This document shows, piece by piece, positions 20,865 through 29,334 of a stretch of 52,711 bases of DNA (position 1 is the first letter of the stretch; each line of letters starts with the position of its first letter). Source of the stretch: an uncultured beta proteobacterium (GTDB taxonomy: Bacteria > Pseudomonadota > Gammaproteobacteria > Burkholderiales > Burkholderiaceae_C). A program made the translations under genes and the position numbers. The stretch is from NCBI GenBank assembly GCA_903906695.1, contig CAIVLG010000085.1, positions 1 through 52,711 of the forward strand, in the 5' to 3' direction. The notes beneath the pieces were generated by a model. It had not been told where the DNA came from and searched no databases. It saw only the letters and a list, made by a program, of their open reading frames with translations.

Positions 20865-23800
20865 GTGCCGTCCTCCAGTTCGATGAGTTCGCCTTGCGCG
20901 CTCAGGAACGCCGCCCTGACCACTGCATCCGGGTAGATCGCCTGCACGGCCGAGCGGTAGCCGCGCAGTTGTGCCACAAGTTGCCCCTGCTGCTGCGGTG
21001 CCTGCATCGACTTGTAGTCGAGCACCCACCACTGACCGGCGTGCGCGCCATCGCGGCGTTGCAGCAAGCGATCGATTCTTTGCAATTCACCCTGGTCATG
21101 CATTTCGACTTCATTGGCCGACCAGGCCAGCAACGCCGGGTCCCAGGCCCAGGCCGCGGCGCCTTGCAAGATACGTTGCGCCATGCTGGCCGCACTTGCC
21201 CCCTGCTCGGGTGTGAGTTCGAACTCAAGCGCGGCAGCGAGCGTGTTGGCGTCCGACAGATGACCCCATTCAAGCAGCCGGTGCATCGCCTTGCCGATGC
21301 GGGCATTGAGCGGGTCAGCGTCATCTTGCTCGACAGCAAACGGTTCCTGTTTCAAAGGCGCTGGAGGCAGGGTCTTCAGATCAAACGGCATGCTGCTGCG
21401 TGCTGGCGCTGCATTGGCCGACGGCTCACAGGACGAAGCCGATTCGATCACCAGCGGCTGCAGCAGTTCGGTCTCGCCCAGGCGCTGCCACCAACTGCTT
21501 GCGCTGGCGCGGTAGGGCGCGACGCTGGATACGACCAGTGTCTGGCGAGCCCGCGTGAGGGCCACATACAGGGCGTTGAGTTCTTCGCGTTCTCGCTCCA
21601 GCGTTTCGGCTTCGAGTGTGGCCAGCGCACAGGCTGGTGGATGGCTTTCGCTGGCCAGAAAGACAAACTTCTCGGGCACCCGCGCCTGGCCCGGCCAATC
21701 GACCAGCACGCCCATGGTCTGTGCCCGGTGCTCGGGCGCGTCAGTGTCGAGCAGCAGCACGGTGTCGGCCTCAAGCCCTTTGGCGCCGTGGATGGTGAGC
21801 AGACGCAGCGCCTGCGCATTGACCGCCGCCGGCGCGCGCACACCGCCGGCCTTGAGCGCGCGCACAAAGCCGTAAGGCGTGGCATAGCGTCCACCGGCCA
21901 GTTGCAGCGAAGCGCTCAGCAACGCGCGCAGATTCGCCAGCACCGTCTCCTGCTGGTGCGCCGGCGCCAGCGCACAGAAGCGCGCCAGCACGTCACCATC
22001 GCTGTAGATGGCGTGCAGGGCATCATGCGGCGGCAAGGCGTCAAGCCAGCCTTTCCAGCGCTGCAATTGAGCTGCCACGTTCCTGCCATCCTCGGTCACC
22101 AGACCGACGCCGTGCAACAGATCGAACCAGCTTCGACCCGATTCAATTTGCGCCAGACGCAAATGCACCAGCGCTTCATCACCGAGGTCAAACAGCGGCG
22201 ATTTGAGAACGCGCGCCAGCGACAGATCGTGCTGCGGTGAGACCAGCAGGTCGAGCAGGGCCACCAAGTCCTGCACTTCGCAGCTCGCGACCAAATCAGT
22301 CTTGTCGCCGATCTGCGCCGCAATGCACAGCCGGCGCAGCTCGTCCTGCAAGGGCAGCAAGGCAGCGCGCCGACGTGACAGCACCATGACGTCCGAAGGC
22401 TGCAGTTTGCCGGCCGCCAGGTGCTGCGCAATCCAGGCCGCCGCTTGACGTGCTTCGAGCGTGCGCAGGGTCTCTTCAGCCTGCTCGCGCGGCGTCTGCA
22501 GGCTGTCGCGCCAAAGCCCTTCATCGACTTCGTTCTGTGCGTCATCGGTGACGACTGCTTTTGGCAGGGGGCGTGGAATCACCGGCAGGCAAAAAACGCT
22601 ACCCGCGTGCTCGGAACTGGTGGTGTGAGTGCGGTAGTCGGCATAAGCGCCGCTGTCCATTGCCTGAGTCATCACCGCATTGACCACAGCGATCACTTCG
22701 GGGGCGTTGCGCCGGGTGTGGTCGCAACTCAGCAAGTCACCTTGCAAACCCTCGCGCACAAAGGCCTGCGCCGCCTTGAAGACCTGCGGCTCGGCGCGAC
22801 GAAAGCGGTAAATGCTTTGCTTGGGGTCGCCGACGATGAAGACACTGGGCGCCGAGCCTGCGGCACCTGCATAGCTGCTAAGCCAGCAGCGCAGCGCCTG
22901 CCACTGCAGCGGGTTGGTGTCCTGAAACTCGTCGATCAGCAGGTGCTTGATGCGTGCATCCAGGCGCTCCTGCACCCAGCCCGAGAGCACAGGATCGCCC
23001 AGCAGCACCATGGCGGCGCGTTCCACATCGTTCATGTCAACCCAGCCGTTTTCGCGCTTGATCGCCGCATGGTCCTTGAGCAGCAAGCGACTCAGTCGCG
23101 CCATGCGTTGCTGGTACAACCAGGCCTCGTGTTGCGAGCAGGCCGCCCGCAGGCGCAGCAGCAAGTCCTGCCCCTGGCGCACCAGCTCGATGCCGACCAT
23201 GTTCTCGCTGAACTTGCGCGCCGTGCCCTTGTCGGTCAGCATGGCGGCCAAGGCCGCCGGCAGATCGTTGTTTGAGAGCGCGCTCTGAAGCTCAACGCCT
23301 TTGGCTGCAAACGTTCTGGCGCTGGCCTTAGCCAGAGCCCGCGCGGCGTCGAGCAGGGTTTGCCGGAGTGCCGCCGCCCGCAGACAATCTTGCGGGGCCT
23401 GCAAACCGGCAAACTCGGCGTACTGCTGACTGAAGTGCTGCACCGAATCCTCGACCACGCCGCGGCTATCGGCGAGCGCAAATTCGGTGCGCTTGTCCAG
23501 CGCCGTCTGCAACGCCTTCTCGGCCTGCGCGCGGCCATACTCGAAGACCACCGCCTCAAAATCAGCTCTCCCCTGCGCGTCGGTAAGCAACGTGGCATAA
23601 AAGCGTCGCCACACCAGTCTCTTTGGCTGCTCGTCGTCTTCCAGCAATTCGTAGCTCAGGGGCAATTCGAGTTGCTCCAACAAGGCCAGCGGCGCGCTTC
23701 GCAGCAAGGCGGCAAACCAGCTATGAAAAGTGCGCACCTGCACCGCTCGGCCGCCCTCCAGAAGATCCTGATACAGATTGGCCAGCCGCTCGGCCAATTC

Positions 23801-24145
23801 AGTTGCCGCCGGCTTGTCGCGTTCGATCCGAACACCGCGAAGCTGCAGTTCAGTGATCAGGGTCGCCCGCTCGGCGCCAGCGAACTCGGCCAGCCAATGC
23901 TGCAATCGCTCGCGCATTTCGGCGGCGGCGCGCTTGGTGAAAGTGATGGCCAGAATCTCGTGTGCCTGTGCCCCTTCGAGCAGCGCCCGCACGATGCGCG
24001 ACACCAGTATCCAGGTCTTGCCGGCACCGGCGCAAGCCTCGACCGCCACGCTGCGCCGCGGGTCGCAGGCAATGGCGTAGAAGGCCTCGGCACTGACGCT
24101 GTGGCCGTTGTGCTGGTACGCAGGCTGGGTTTCAGAGTTCGACAT
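20861..24145 (-). CDS. AddA-like UvrD/Rep helicase with C-terminal PD-(D/E)XK nuclease
   Basis: A helicase-nuclease of about 1094 residues. Motif I is ACAGAGKTWIL (about 38-47); ITFTKRAAAEM, LLIDEFQDTNP, VGDPKQSIYRFRRA, TIHGAKGLE and ALTRARQ are the other SF1A motifs in order. The C-terminal part has IGKAMHRLLEWG and WVLDYKSMQ, the His and D-x-K residues of a RecB-type nuclease. With the upstream PD-(D/E)XK protein it forms an AddAB-like complex for processing DNA double-strand ends. I favour the ATG at 24145 (MSNSETQ); the frame extends to a TTG at 24193. A 383-bp gap with REP-like repeats separates it from its partner, and its stop overlaps the next gene (ATGA). Confidence 0.88.
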   Translation of the reverse strand: MSNSETQPAYQHNGHSVSAEAFYAIACDPRRSVAVEACAGAGKTWILVSRIVRALLEGAQAHEILAITFTKRAAAEMRERLQHWLAEFAGAERATLITELQLRGVRIERDKPAATELAERLANLYQDLLEGGRAVQVRTFHSWFAALLRSAPLALLEQLELPLSYELLEDDEQPKRLVWRRFYATLLTDAQGRADFEAVVFEYGRAQAEKALQTALDKRTEFALADSRGVVEDSVQHFSQQYAEFAGLQAPQDCLRAAALRQTLLDAARALAKASARTFAAKGVELQSALSNNDLPAALAAMLTDKGTARKFSENMVGIELVRQGQDLLLRLRAACSQHEAWLYQQRMARLSRLLLKDHAAIKRENGWVDMNDVERAAMVLLGDPVLSGWVQERLDARIKHLLIDEFQDTNPLQWQALRCWLSSYAGAAGSAPSVFIVGDPKQSIYRFRRAEPQVFKAAQAFVREGLQGDLLSCDHTRRNAPEVIAVVNAVMTQAMDSGAYADYRTHTTSSEHAGSVFCLPVIPRPLPKAVVTDDAQNEVDEGLWRDSLQTPREQAEETLRTLEARQAAAWIAQHLAAGKLQPSDVMVLSRRRAALLPLQDELRRLCIAAQIGDKTDLVASCEVQDLVALLDLLVSPQHDLSLARVLKSPLFDLGDEALVHLRLAQIESGRSWFDLLHGVGLVTEDGRNVAAQLQRWKGWLDALPPHDALHAIYSDGDVLARFCALAPAHQQETVLANLRALLSASLQLAGGRYATPYGFVRALKAGGVRAPAAVNAQALRLLTIHGAKGLEADTVLLLDTDAPEHRAQTMGVLVDWPGQARVPEKFVFLASESHPPACALATLEAETLEREREELNALYVALTRARQTLVVSSVAPYRASASSWWQRLGETELLQPLVIESASSCEPSANAAPARSSMPFDLKTLPPAPLKQEPFAVEQDDADPLNARIGKAMHRLLEWGHLSDANTLAAALEFELTPEQGASAASMAQRILQGAAAWAWDPALLAWSANEVEMHDQGELQRIDRLLQRRDGAHAGQWWVLDYKSMQAPQQQGQLVAQLRGYRSAVQAIYPDAVVRAAFLSAQGELIELEDGT

Positions 24146-24203
24146 CTGGTGATCAAGTTCGGTTAGGTGTTGGCTTTTGTGGTGGTCTGCCAATGTTTCC
24201 AGA

Positions 24204-24259
24204 CTCCCCCCCTATCCCCCAGCCCCTTTCCACCCCCCGCTGGGGCGGAAAGGGGAGCC
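24204..24259 (-). repeat. REP-like imperfect palindrome, copy 1
   Basis: A GC-rich palindrome in which CCCCTTTCC pairs with GGAAAGGGG around a C/G-rich centre. It is an inverted, diverged copy of the element at 24445-24499: both share CTMTCCCCC, a central GCYGGGGCGGAA core and a terminal GGGAGCC or GRGGAGCC. The strand shown is arbitrary. It lies in the 383-bp gap 24146-24528 between the AddB-like and AddA-like genes; apart from these two repeats I see nothing recognisable in that gap. Confidence 0.6.
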
Positions 24260-24444
24260 AACAGCCATATTTGGTCATGTGTTTAAACGACACACGTACA
24301 CGTGCCGCTGTGCGTTGTGCAAGACAGAAAAAACTGGGTGACTGCGGTCTTTGAACAGGACAAGCGATTTGTCTCAACTTCAAGAATTCCAACGGTCCAA
24401 ACCTTGCCGATGCACGTCCTAGCTTCAAACACGCGGCCAAATGA

Positions 24445-24499
24445 GGCTCCTCTCTTCCGCCCGGCGGGGCGGGAGAGAGGCGGGGGAGAGTGAGTGGGG
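24445..24499 (+). repeat. REP-like imperfect palindrome, copy 2 (inverted relative to copy 1)
   Basis: CTCTCTTCCGCCC pairs with GGGCGGGAGAGAG around the centre, with a C-rich or G-rich arm outside. Reverse-complemented, it aligns along its length with copy 1. About 185 bp of unassigned sequence separates the two, giving a BIME-like head-to-head pair. It could stall RNA polymerase or protect the mRNA 3' end of the AddB-like gene, which stops at 24529. Confidence 0.6.
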
Positions 24500-24528
24500 G
24501 AAAAATCACAAAATAATCTGCCTTCACA

Positions 24529-27039
24529 TCATTCCCAAAAATCTTTCCGACACAAGCCCCGCGCCGCGCAAAACTCGCACGCTTTCCCCTCCCCCAACGC
24601 CGGCAATGGAACGCCAACCGCGATACGCGCCATGTCTGAAACAATGCCCGCTATCAGTTGATCGCGCAAGTCAACGATGTCGTCTTGCACAAAGCTCCTG
24701 CTGCCGTCTTTTTCGCCGACATTGACATAGGCCGCGCTCAGCGTGTCGTCGCTCAGCAGGGCAGCGTAGAAAGCCAGCTGGCTGTCCTCCTGTGCCGCCT
24801 TGATGCGCTGCGCCGTAATGCCAGGGGCTTCGGTCTTGTAGTCAATCAACAGCGAACTGCCGTCGAGGCACCGATCGATGCGGTCGATCTTGCCGATCAG
24901 CGTCAAGGGTCCCAAGGCAACTTCGCGCCAAGCCTCGGCCTCACAAAAGACGGCGCCAGCCGCTTCGTGTGAGGCCAGCCAGTCCAGATAGCCGGCGCGC
25001 ACGCGCGGCCAGGAAGCGGCAAAGGGCAGGAACTCACTGTCCGACAAGCCCAGGTCCAGCGTGGCCTGGCGCGCGGCAGCATTCAGCAGGTCCTCGCGCT
25101 CGCTGCGATCGGTTGAAGGCGACTGCCGCAGGGCGGAGTGAAAAAGTTTCAGCAGGTGGTGCTGCCAGTTGCCAAAATCACGTTTGCCCAGTTCCAGATC
25201 GAGTTCGTCCGGGGCCTGCAACTTGAGCTGGCGCAAAGCAAAGAAACGATAGGGGCAGCGCCGCAAATCCTCATAGGCGGTACTGGAGAGTCGCTCAATC
25301 GCCACGGCCTCACCCCTTGGCGCCGGCCTGGCGCAGACCTTCTTGCTGATCGGGCGCAACAGGCGCGGGTCGGGCGCCAGTTCGCTCTGGTGCTGCAAGC
25401 GCAGCGCCTGCACAAAGCCGCTCGCCATCACGCGCTCGCCGGCATCGCTCAGGCGCCACAGCACGTCCACATGGGGAAAGTCCAAAGCGTAGTGCCAGCT
25501 TGCTCTGGCGGCCTCGGCCAGTTGCTCGCGCGAAGGCAAGCCAATCAGCTCGCGCAACGCCGGCGTCCACATACCAGACGGCTCGGGTGAAGTGGCAAGG
25601 CCGGTCTCATCGCAGCCCGGCAGCACCAGTGCCGCCAGCGATCGCCCGAGCAACTGAGTCAGAGGCAGAATCACGACCTGGGTCGGACCCGAATGGGCCG
25701 GCGAGAAATTCATACCCTCGAGTGTCTGCTTGGCCCAGGCGGTGAACTGGCTCAGGCTCATGCGCGAGGCGACATCGCTGAATTCGAGTTCTGCACCCGG
25801 GCGCAGACGCAGGGCGTCGAGTACCAGCTGTCCGGCGCGGTCTTGCAGCAATCCGTCCCACTGCCCTGCGCTTTGCAATGCGCTACGCAGATCGCTCAAC
25901 CAAAGGCACAGGCTGCGCGGCGCTTGCAGCGTCTGTCGCAGCACCTCAACACGCCGCACCAGAGCGTCAGCCGGTGGCACCGAGCGCCATTCACGCGAGC
26001 GCAGCCGACGCCAGTCCTGCTCGGCCTGTTGCACTGCCTGAGACTCAAACGCGCTGGCGTTCTTCAGCCAGTCCAGCACGCTGTCGGTGGCCGTATCCCA
26101 GGCACAGGCACTCAGCAGACTCATGAGCGAGGCGGCGGCGCGGGTGGTCGACAACTTCCAGCCGGTTTCGTCTTGCACCGAGACGCCCTGTTCGGCGAGC
26201 ATGGCGTGCACGCGGCGTGTCAACAGGCGGTCCTGCGCCACCAGCGCAACCGGAGTGCGCCCCGCTGCCAGATGCGCCAGTACGCAGGCGGCGGCGCGAT
26301 GCGCCTCGTCCTCGCCATCCTGCGCGGCGTGAAGAGTGAGCTTGCCCAGCGCTGGGCGCCGGCTGCAGCGGATCTCAGGCGCCAGATCGAGCAGCAGGAC
26401 GCGCCCAGGCAGCGCCTGTTGCAAGGCCGGAGTCATCGGTTCGGACTGATAGCCTTGCAGCAGCACCAGCAAATCGGGCGCGGCGAAAAACAGCGCGTCC
26501 GAAGCGTAGTTTGAACTCGCGACCCAGGCCAGCGCAATACGGGCGATGACCGCTTCCGTCGCCAACATCGGTGAATCCAGCGCTGCGGCGAGTCTGAGGC
26601 CCAGATCAGCGCCCCACTGCAGACGCTGGCTCGGCGCCAGCGCTGCGGCGAGCCGGGACAAGCTCCAGGCTGACTCCATCAATCGCGGCGCCAGTGCGTC
26701 CTGCTGCGCTGCCAGGCCGGCGCGCTTGAGCAGCGAGCGGGCGGTCAACAGATCGCGCGCCGCGTCCATGCGCAAATCCTCGGCGCCAGGCACGAAGCCA
26801 CTCAAACTGCGCGACCAGCTCAGGCTGGTCTCAAAGCGCGGCAGGAAATGGACTTGTGTCTGATGCGCTTGCCGGGCCCTGAGCCAGGCGCTGCGGGCTT
26901 GCGGCATCTGCTGGGCAAAGGGCAACAGGACGACGACGCGCGACGGGTGCAACTGGCGCTGAGCGATTTCGACGCCTACGCGTCCCATCACTTGGTCCCA
27001 GGCCAGCTCGACATGATGCTTTGTGGCTATCTCAGTCAT
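24529..27039 (-). CDS. AddB-like PD-(D/E)XK nuclease with Fe-S cluster motif
   Basis: An 836-residue protein. The N-terminal two thirds resemble an inactivated helicase scaffold without a Walker A. The C-terminal third is a RecB-type nuclease: LIGKIDRIDRCLDGSSLLID followed by YKTE gives the catalytic D and D-x-K. RRCPYRFFALRQ and the terminal CEFCAARGLC (C-x2-C-x5-C) supply the four cysteines that hold a 4Fe-4S cluster in AddB and related nucleases. With the AddA-like protein it should resect DNA ends. It is divergent from trxA. Its stop is followed by the REP-like pair. The name AddB is by architecture; betaproteobacterial members are often just called PD-(D/E)XK family nuclease. Confidence 0.85.
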   Translation of the reverse strand: MTEIATKHHVELAWDQVMGRVGVEIAQRQLHPSRVVVLLPFAQQMPQARSAWLRARQAHQTQVHFLPRFETSLSWSRSLSGFVPGAEDLRMDAARDLLTARSLLKRAGLAAQQDALAPRLMESAWSLSRLAAALAPSQRLQWGADLGLRLAAALDSPMLATEAVIARIALAWVASSNYASDALFFAAPDLLVLLQGYQSEPMTPALQQALPGRVLLLDLAPEIRCSRRPALGKLTLHAAQDGEDEAHRAAACVLAHLAAGRTPVALVAQDRLLTRRVHAMLAEQGVSVQDETGWKLSTTRAAASLMSLLSACAWDTATDSVLDWLKNASAFESQAVQQAEQDWRRLRSREWRSVPPADALVRRVEVLRQTLQAPRSLCLWLSDLRSALQSAGQWDGLLQDRAGQLVLDALRLRPGAELEFSDVASRMSLSQFTAWAKQTLEGMNFSPAHSGPTQVVILPLTQLLGRSLAALVLPGCDETGLATSPEPSGMWTPALRELIGLPSREQLAEAARASWHYALDFPHVDVLWRLSDAGERVMASGFVQALRLQHQSELAPDPRLLRPISKKVCARPAPRGEAVAIERLSSTAYEDLRRCPYRFFALRQLKLQAPDELDLELGKRDFGNWQHHLLKLFHSALRQSPSTDRSEREDLLNAAARQATLDLGLSDSEFLPFAASWPRVRAGYLDWLASHEAAGAVFCEAEAWREVALGPLTLIGKIDRIDRCLDGSSLLIDYKTEAPGITAQRIKAAQEDSQLAFYAALLSDDTLSAAYVNVGEKDGSRSFVQDDIVDLRDQLIAGIVSDMARIAVGVPLPALGEGKACEFCAARGLCRKDFWE

Positions 27040-27126
27040 AGCTGAATCCGAATCGACCGCAGGGCTTGGTTTCTGTCACAATTTCCCCACTTTAACTGCA
27101 TGTCCACCACCGCTTGAGGAATTACC

Positions 27127-27459
27127 ATGGCCAGCGAACTTATCAAACATGTGTCAGACGCGTCTTTTGACCAGGATGTACTGCAATCCACTCTGCCGGT
27201 GCTGGTCGATTACTGGGCCGAGTGGTGCGGCCCGTGCAAGATGATTGCCCCGGTACTCGACGAACTGTCAACAAGTTACGAAGGCAAATTGCAAGTGGCC
27301 AAAATGAATGTGGACGAAAACCGCGACATCCCGGCAAAATTCGGCATTCGCGGCATACCGACGCTGATGCTGTTCAAAGGCGGCCAGTTGGCCGCAACCA
27401 AGGTTGGCGCCATGAGCAAGGCGCAGCTGACGGCGTTCATCGATCAGCAAATTGCCTGA
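27127..27459 (+). CDS. trxA: Thioredoxin 1
   Basis: A 110-residue cytoplasmic thioredoxin with the redox centre [10 protein letters not shown] (C34, C37), the buried Asp in LVDYW and the cis-Pro loop GIRGIPTL. It reduces protein disulfides, including those of ribonucleotide reductase, using electrons from thioredoxin reductase. GAGG lies before the ATG. It precedes rho, the same order as in E. coli and most Proteobacteria. Confidence 0.97.
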   Translation: MASELIKHVSDASFDQDVLQSTLPVLVDYWAEWCGPCKMIAPVLDELSTSYEGKLQVAKMNVDENRDIPAKFGIRGIPTLMLFKGGQLAATKVGAMSKAQLTAFIDQQIA

Positions 27460-27477
27460 CGGAAACCACATATCAGC

Positions 27478-27504
27478 GTCATGCCGGGCCTGACCCGGTA
27501 TGCC
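27478..27504. repeat. REP-like short palindrome downstream of trxA
   Basis: ATGCCGGG and CCCGGTAT pair around a 5-nt loop CCTGA (one wobble pair), beginning GTC. It strongly resembles the widespread extragenic palindrome that starts GTCATGCCGG in Proteobacteria. It lies 19 bases after the trxA stop and could act in 3'-end stability or termination. Only one copy was noticed in the window. Confidence 0.45.
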
Positions 27505-27657
27505 ATTTCTCAATATTTTCCTGTCATAATCCCCCCAGTTCACCGGCCCCCATCAGGGACGGTTCGAGTTTCCCGCTGAGTATCCTGAGGTCGAAGACGC
27601 CCAGGCGCCTCATTTGAACCCCCCCGTTTTTCGTTCAACTCCCTAGCGAACCATTCC

Positions 27658-28920
27658 ATGCACTTAAACGAACTCAAGGCGCTGCACGTGTCGGAAGTCC
27701 TCAAGCAGGCCGAAGAGCTTGAGATTGAAAACACCGGCCGCATGCGCAAGCAGGAACTGATGTTTGCGATCATCAAGAAGCGCGCCCGCACCGGCGAGCA
27801 GATCATTGCCGATGGCGTGCTGGAAATCCTGCCCGACGGCTTTGGTTTCCTGCGCAGTCCGGACACCAGCTACACCGCTTCGACTGACGACATCTACATC
27901 AGCCCGAGTCAGGTGCGTCGCTTCAATCTGCATACCGGCGACATGATCGAAGGTGAGGTCCGCACGCCCAAAGACGGCGAGCGCTACTTTGCCCTGAACA
28001 AGCTGGACCGGGTCAATGGCGGCGGTCCTGAAGACAACAAGCACAAGGTGATGTTCGAGAACCTGACGCCGCTGTTTCCCAAGGTGCAGATGAAGCTCGA
28101 GCAGGAAATCAAGAGCGACGAGAACATCACCGGGCGCGTCATCGACATCATTGCCCCGATCGGAAAAGGCCAGCGTGCCCTGCTTGTGGCGCCACCCAAG
28201 AGCGGCAAGACCGTGATGATGCAACACATCGCCCACGCCATTGCCGCCAACTATCCGGAAATCCACATGATGGTGCTGCTGGTCGACGAGCGCCCCGAAG
28301 AAGTGACCGAGATGCAGCGCACGGTCAAGGGCGAGGTGATTGCCTCCACTTTTGACGAACCGGCGGCGCGCCATGTGCACGTGGCCGAGATGGTGATCGA
28401 ACGTGCCAAACGACTGGTAGAACTGAAGAAAGACGTGGTGATCCTGCTCGACTCGATCACGCGGCTGGCACGCGCCTACAACAACGTCGTGCCCTCCAGC
28501 GGCAAGGTGCTGACCGGTGGCGTGGATGCCAACGCGCTGCAGCGACCCAAGCGTTTTCTGGGCGCAGCACGCAATGTCGAAGAAGGTGGTTCGCTGACCA
28601 TCATTGCAACCGCCCTGGTGGACACCGGCAGCCGCATGGACGAAGTCATCTTCGAAGAATTCAAGGGCACCGGTAACTCTGAAATCCACCTGGACCGCCG
28701 CCTTTACGAAAAACGTGTCTTCCCCTCGATCCAGCTCAATCGCAGCGGTACGCGCCGGGAAGAGTTGTTGTTGGCACCCGAGATTCTGCAGAAGACCCGC
28801 ATCCTGCGCCAGTTCCTTTACAACATGGACGAAATCGAGGCCATGGAAATGGTGCTCAAGCAGATGAAGGCGACCAAGAACAACAGCGAGTTCTTCGACA
28901 TGATGCGACGCGGTGGTTGA
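27658..28920 (+). CDS. rho: Transcription termination factor Rho
   Basis: A 420-residue hexameric RNA helicase/ATPase that ends transcription at unstructured C-rich sites. An N-terminal helical domain is followed by the cold-shock-like RNA-binding domain ([10 protein letters not shown] and [10 protein letters not shown], about 60-115). The ATPase has Walker A APPKSGKT at 178-185, as in E. coli, Walker [18 protein letters not shown], the Q-loop and R-loop region [23 protein letters not shown] and the arginine finger. The ATG at 27658 follows a C-rich leader of about 200 nt after trxA; rho is often autoregulated through such leaders, but no element is proven here. Confidence 0.98.
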   Translation: MHLNELKALHVSEVLKQAEELEIENTGRMRKQELMFAIIKKRARTGEQIIADGVLEILPDGFGFLRSPDTSYTASTDDIYISPSQVRRFNLHTGDMIEGEVRTPKDGERYFALNKLDRVNGGGPEDNKHKVMFENLTPLFPKVQMKLEQEIKSDENITGRVIDIIAPIGKGQRALLVAPPKSGKTVMMQHIAHAIAANYPEIHMMVLLVDERPEEVTEMQRTVKGEVIASTFDEPAARHVHVAEMVIERAKRLVELKKDVVILLDSITRLARAYNNVVPSSGKVLTGGVDANALQRPKRFLGAARNVEEGGSLTIIATALVDTGSRMDEVIFEEFKGTGNSEIHLDRRLYEKRVFPSIQLNRSGTRREELLLAPEILQKTRILRQFLYNMDEIEAMEMVLKQMKATKNNSEFFDMMRRGG

Positions 28921-29019
28921 TCTATAATCTGCCGCTTTCGCGACAAGTACACCGGGCTTTGAATTGCGCAATGTTTTGCTCAAGGGCCAGATGCGGCTGG
29001 CGCAACTGATGGAGAAGAT

Positions 29020-29277
29020 ATGAAAGAAGGCATTCACCCCAATTACCGCGAAGTCTGTTTTTTGGATTCGTCCAATGGCTTCAAATTCGTGACACGCTCC
29101 TGCGCCTCTGCCAAGGAGAAAATCACCATGGAGGATGGTCGCGAATTGCCCTTGTACAAACTCGACACCTCGAGCGAATCGCACCCGTTCTACACCGGAA
29201 CCCAGAAATCGGTCGATAACATGGGTGGCCGCGTCGAGCGCTTTCGCAACCGTTTTGGTAAAGCTGCCACGAAGTAG
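29020..29277 (+). CDS. rpmE2: 50S ribosomal protein L31, type B
   Basis: An 85-residue L31. The sequence [18 protein letters not shown] and [10 protein letters not shown] are typical; it lacks the CxxC zinc-binding pairs of type A L31 (only isolated Cys residues remain), so it is the zinc-independent type B form. In bacteria with both forms, the type B one replaces type A under zinc limitation; here it lies in the housekeeping rho-rpmE position and may be the only L31. GGAG lies eight bases before the ATG. A terminator follows. Confidence 0.95.
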   Translation: MKEGIHPNYREVCFLDSSNGFKFVTRSCASAKEKITMEDGRELPLYKLDTSSESHPFYTGTQKSVDNMGGRVERFRNRFGKAATK

Positions 29278-29300
29278 CCCCCGCAAACGCTTCTTGTCTG

Positions 29301-29334
29301 AAAGGCAGCCCGGATTACCGCGCTGTCTTTTTTT
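29301..29334 (+). terminator. Intrinsic terminator of rpmE2
   Basis: AAAGGCAGC and GCTGTCTTT pair over 9 bp with one G-U pair around a 12-nt loop, followed by a T-run. It lies 24 bases after the rpmE2 stop. Its last T directly precedes the ATG of the next gene. Confidence 0.75.

Noticed and set aside
28923-28928. TATAAT just after the rho stop as an rpmE2 promoter
   Set aside because: A perfect -10 hexamer, but no -35 match at 16-18 bases; read-through from rho is equally possible.
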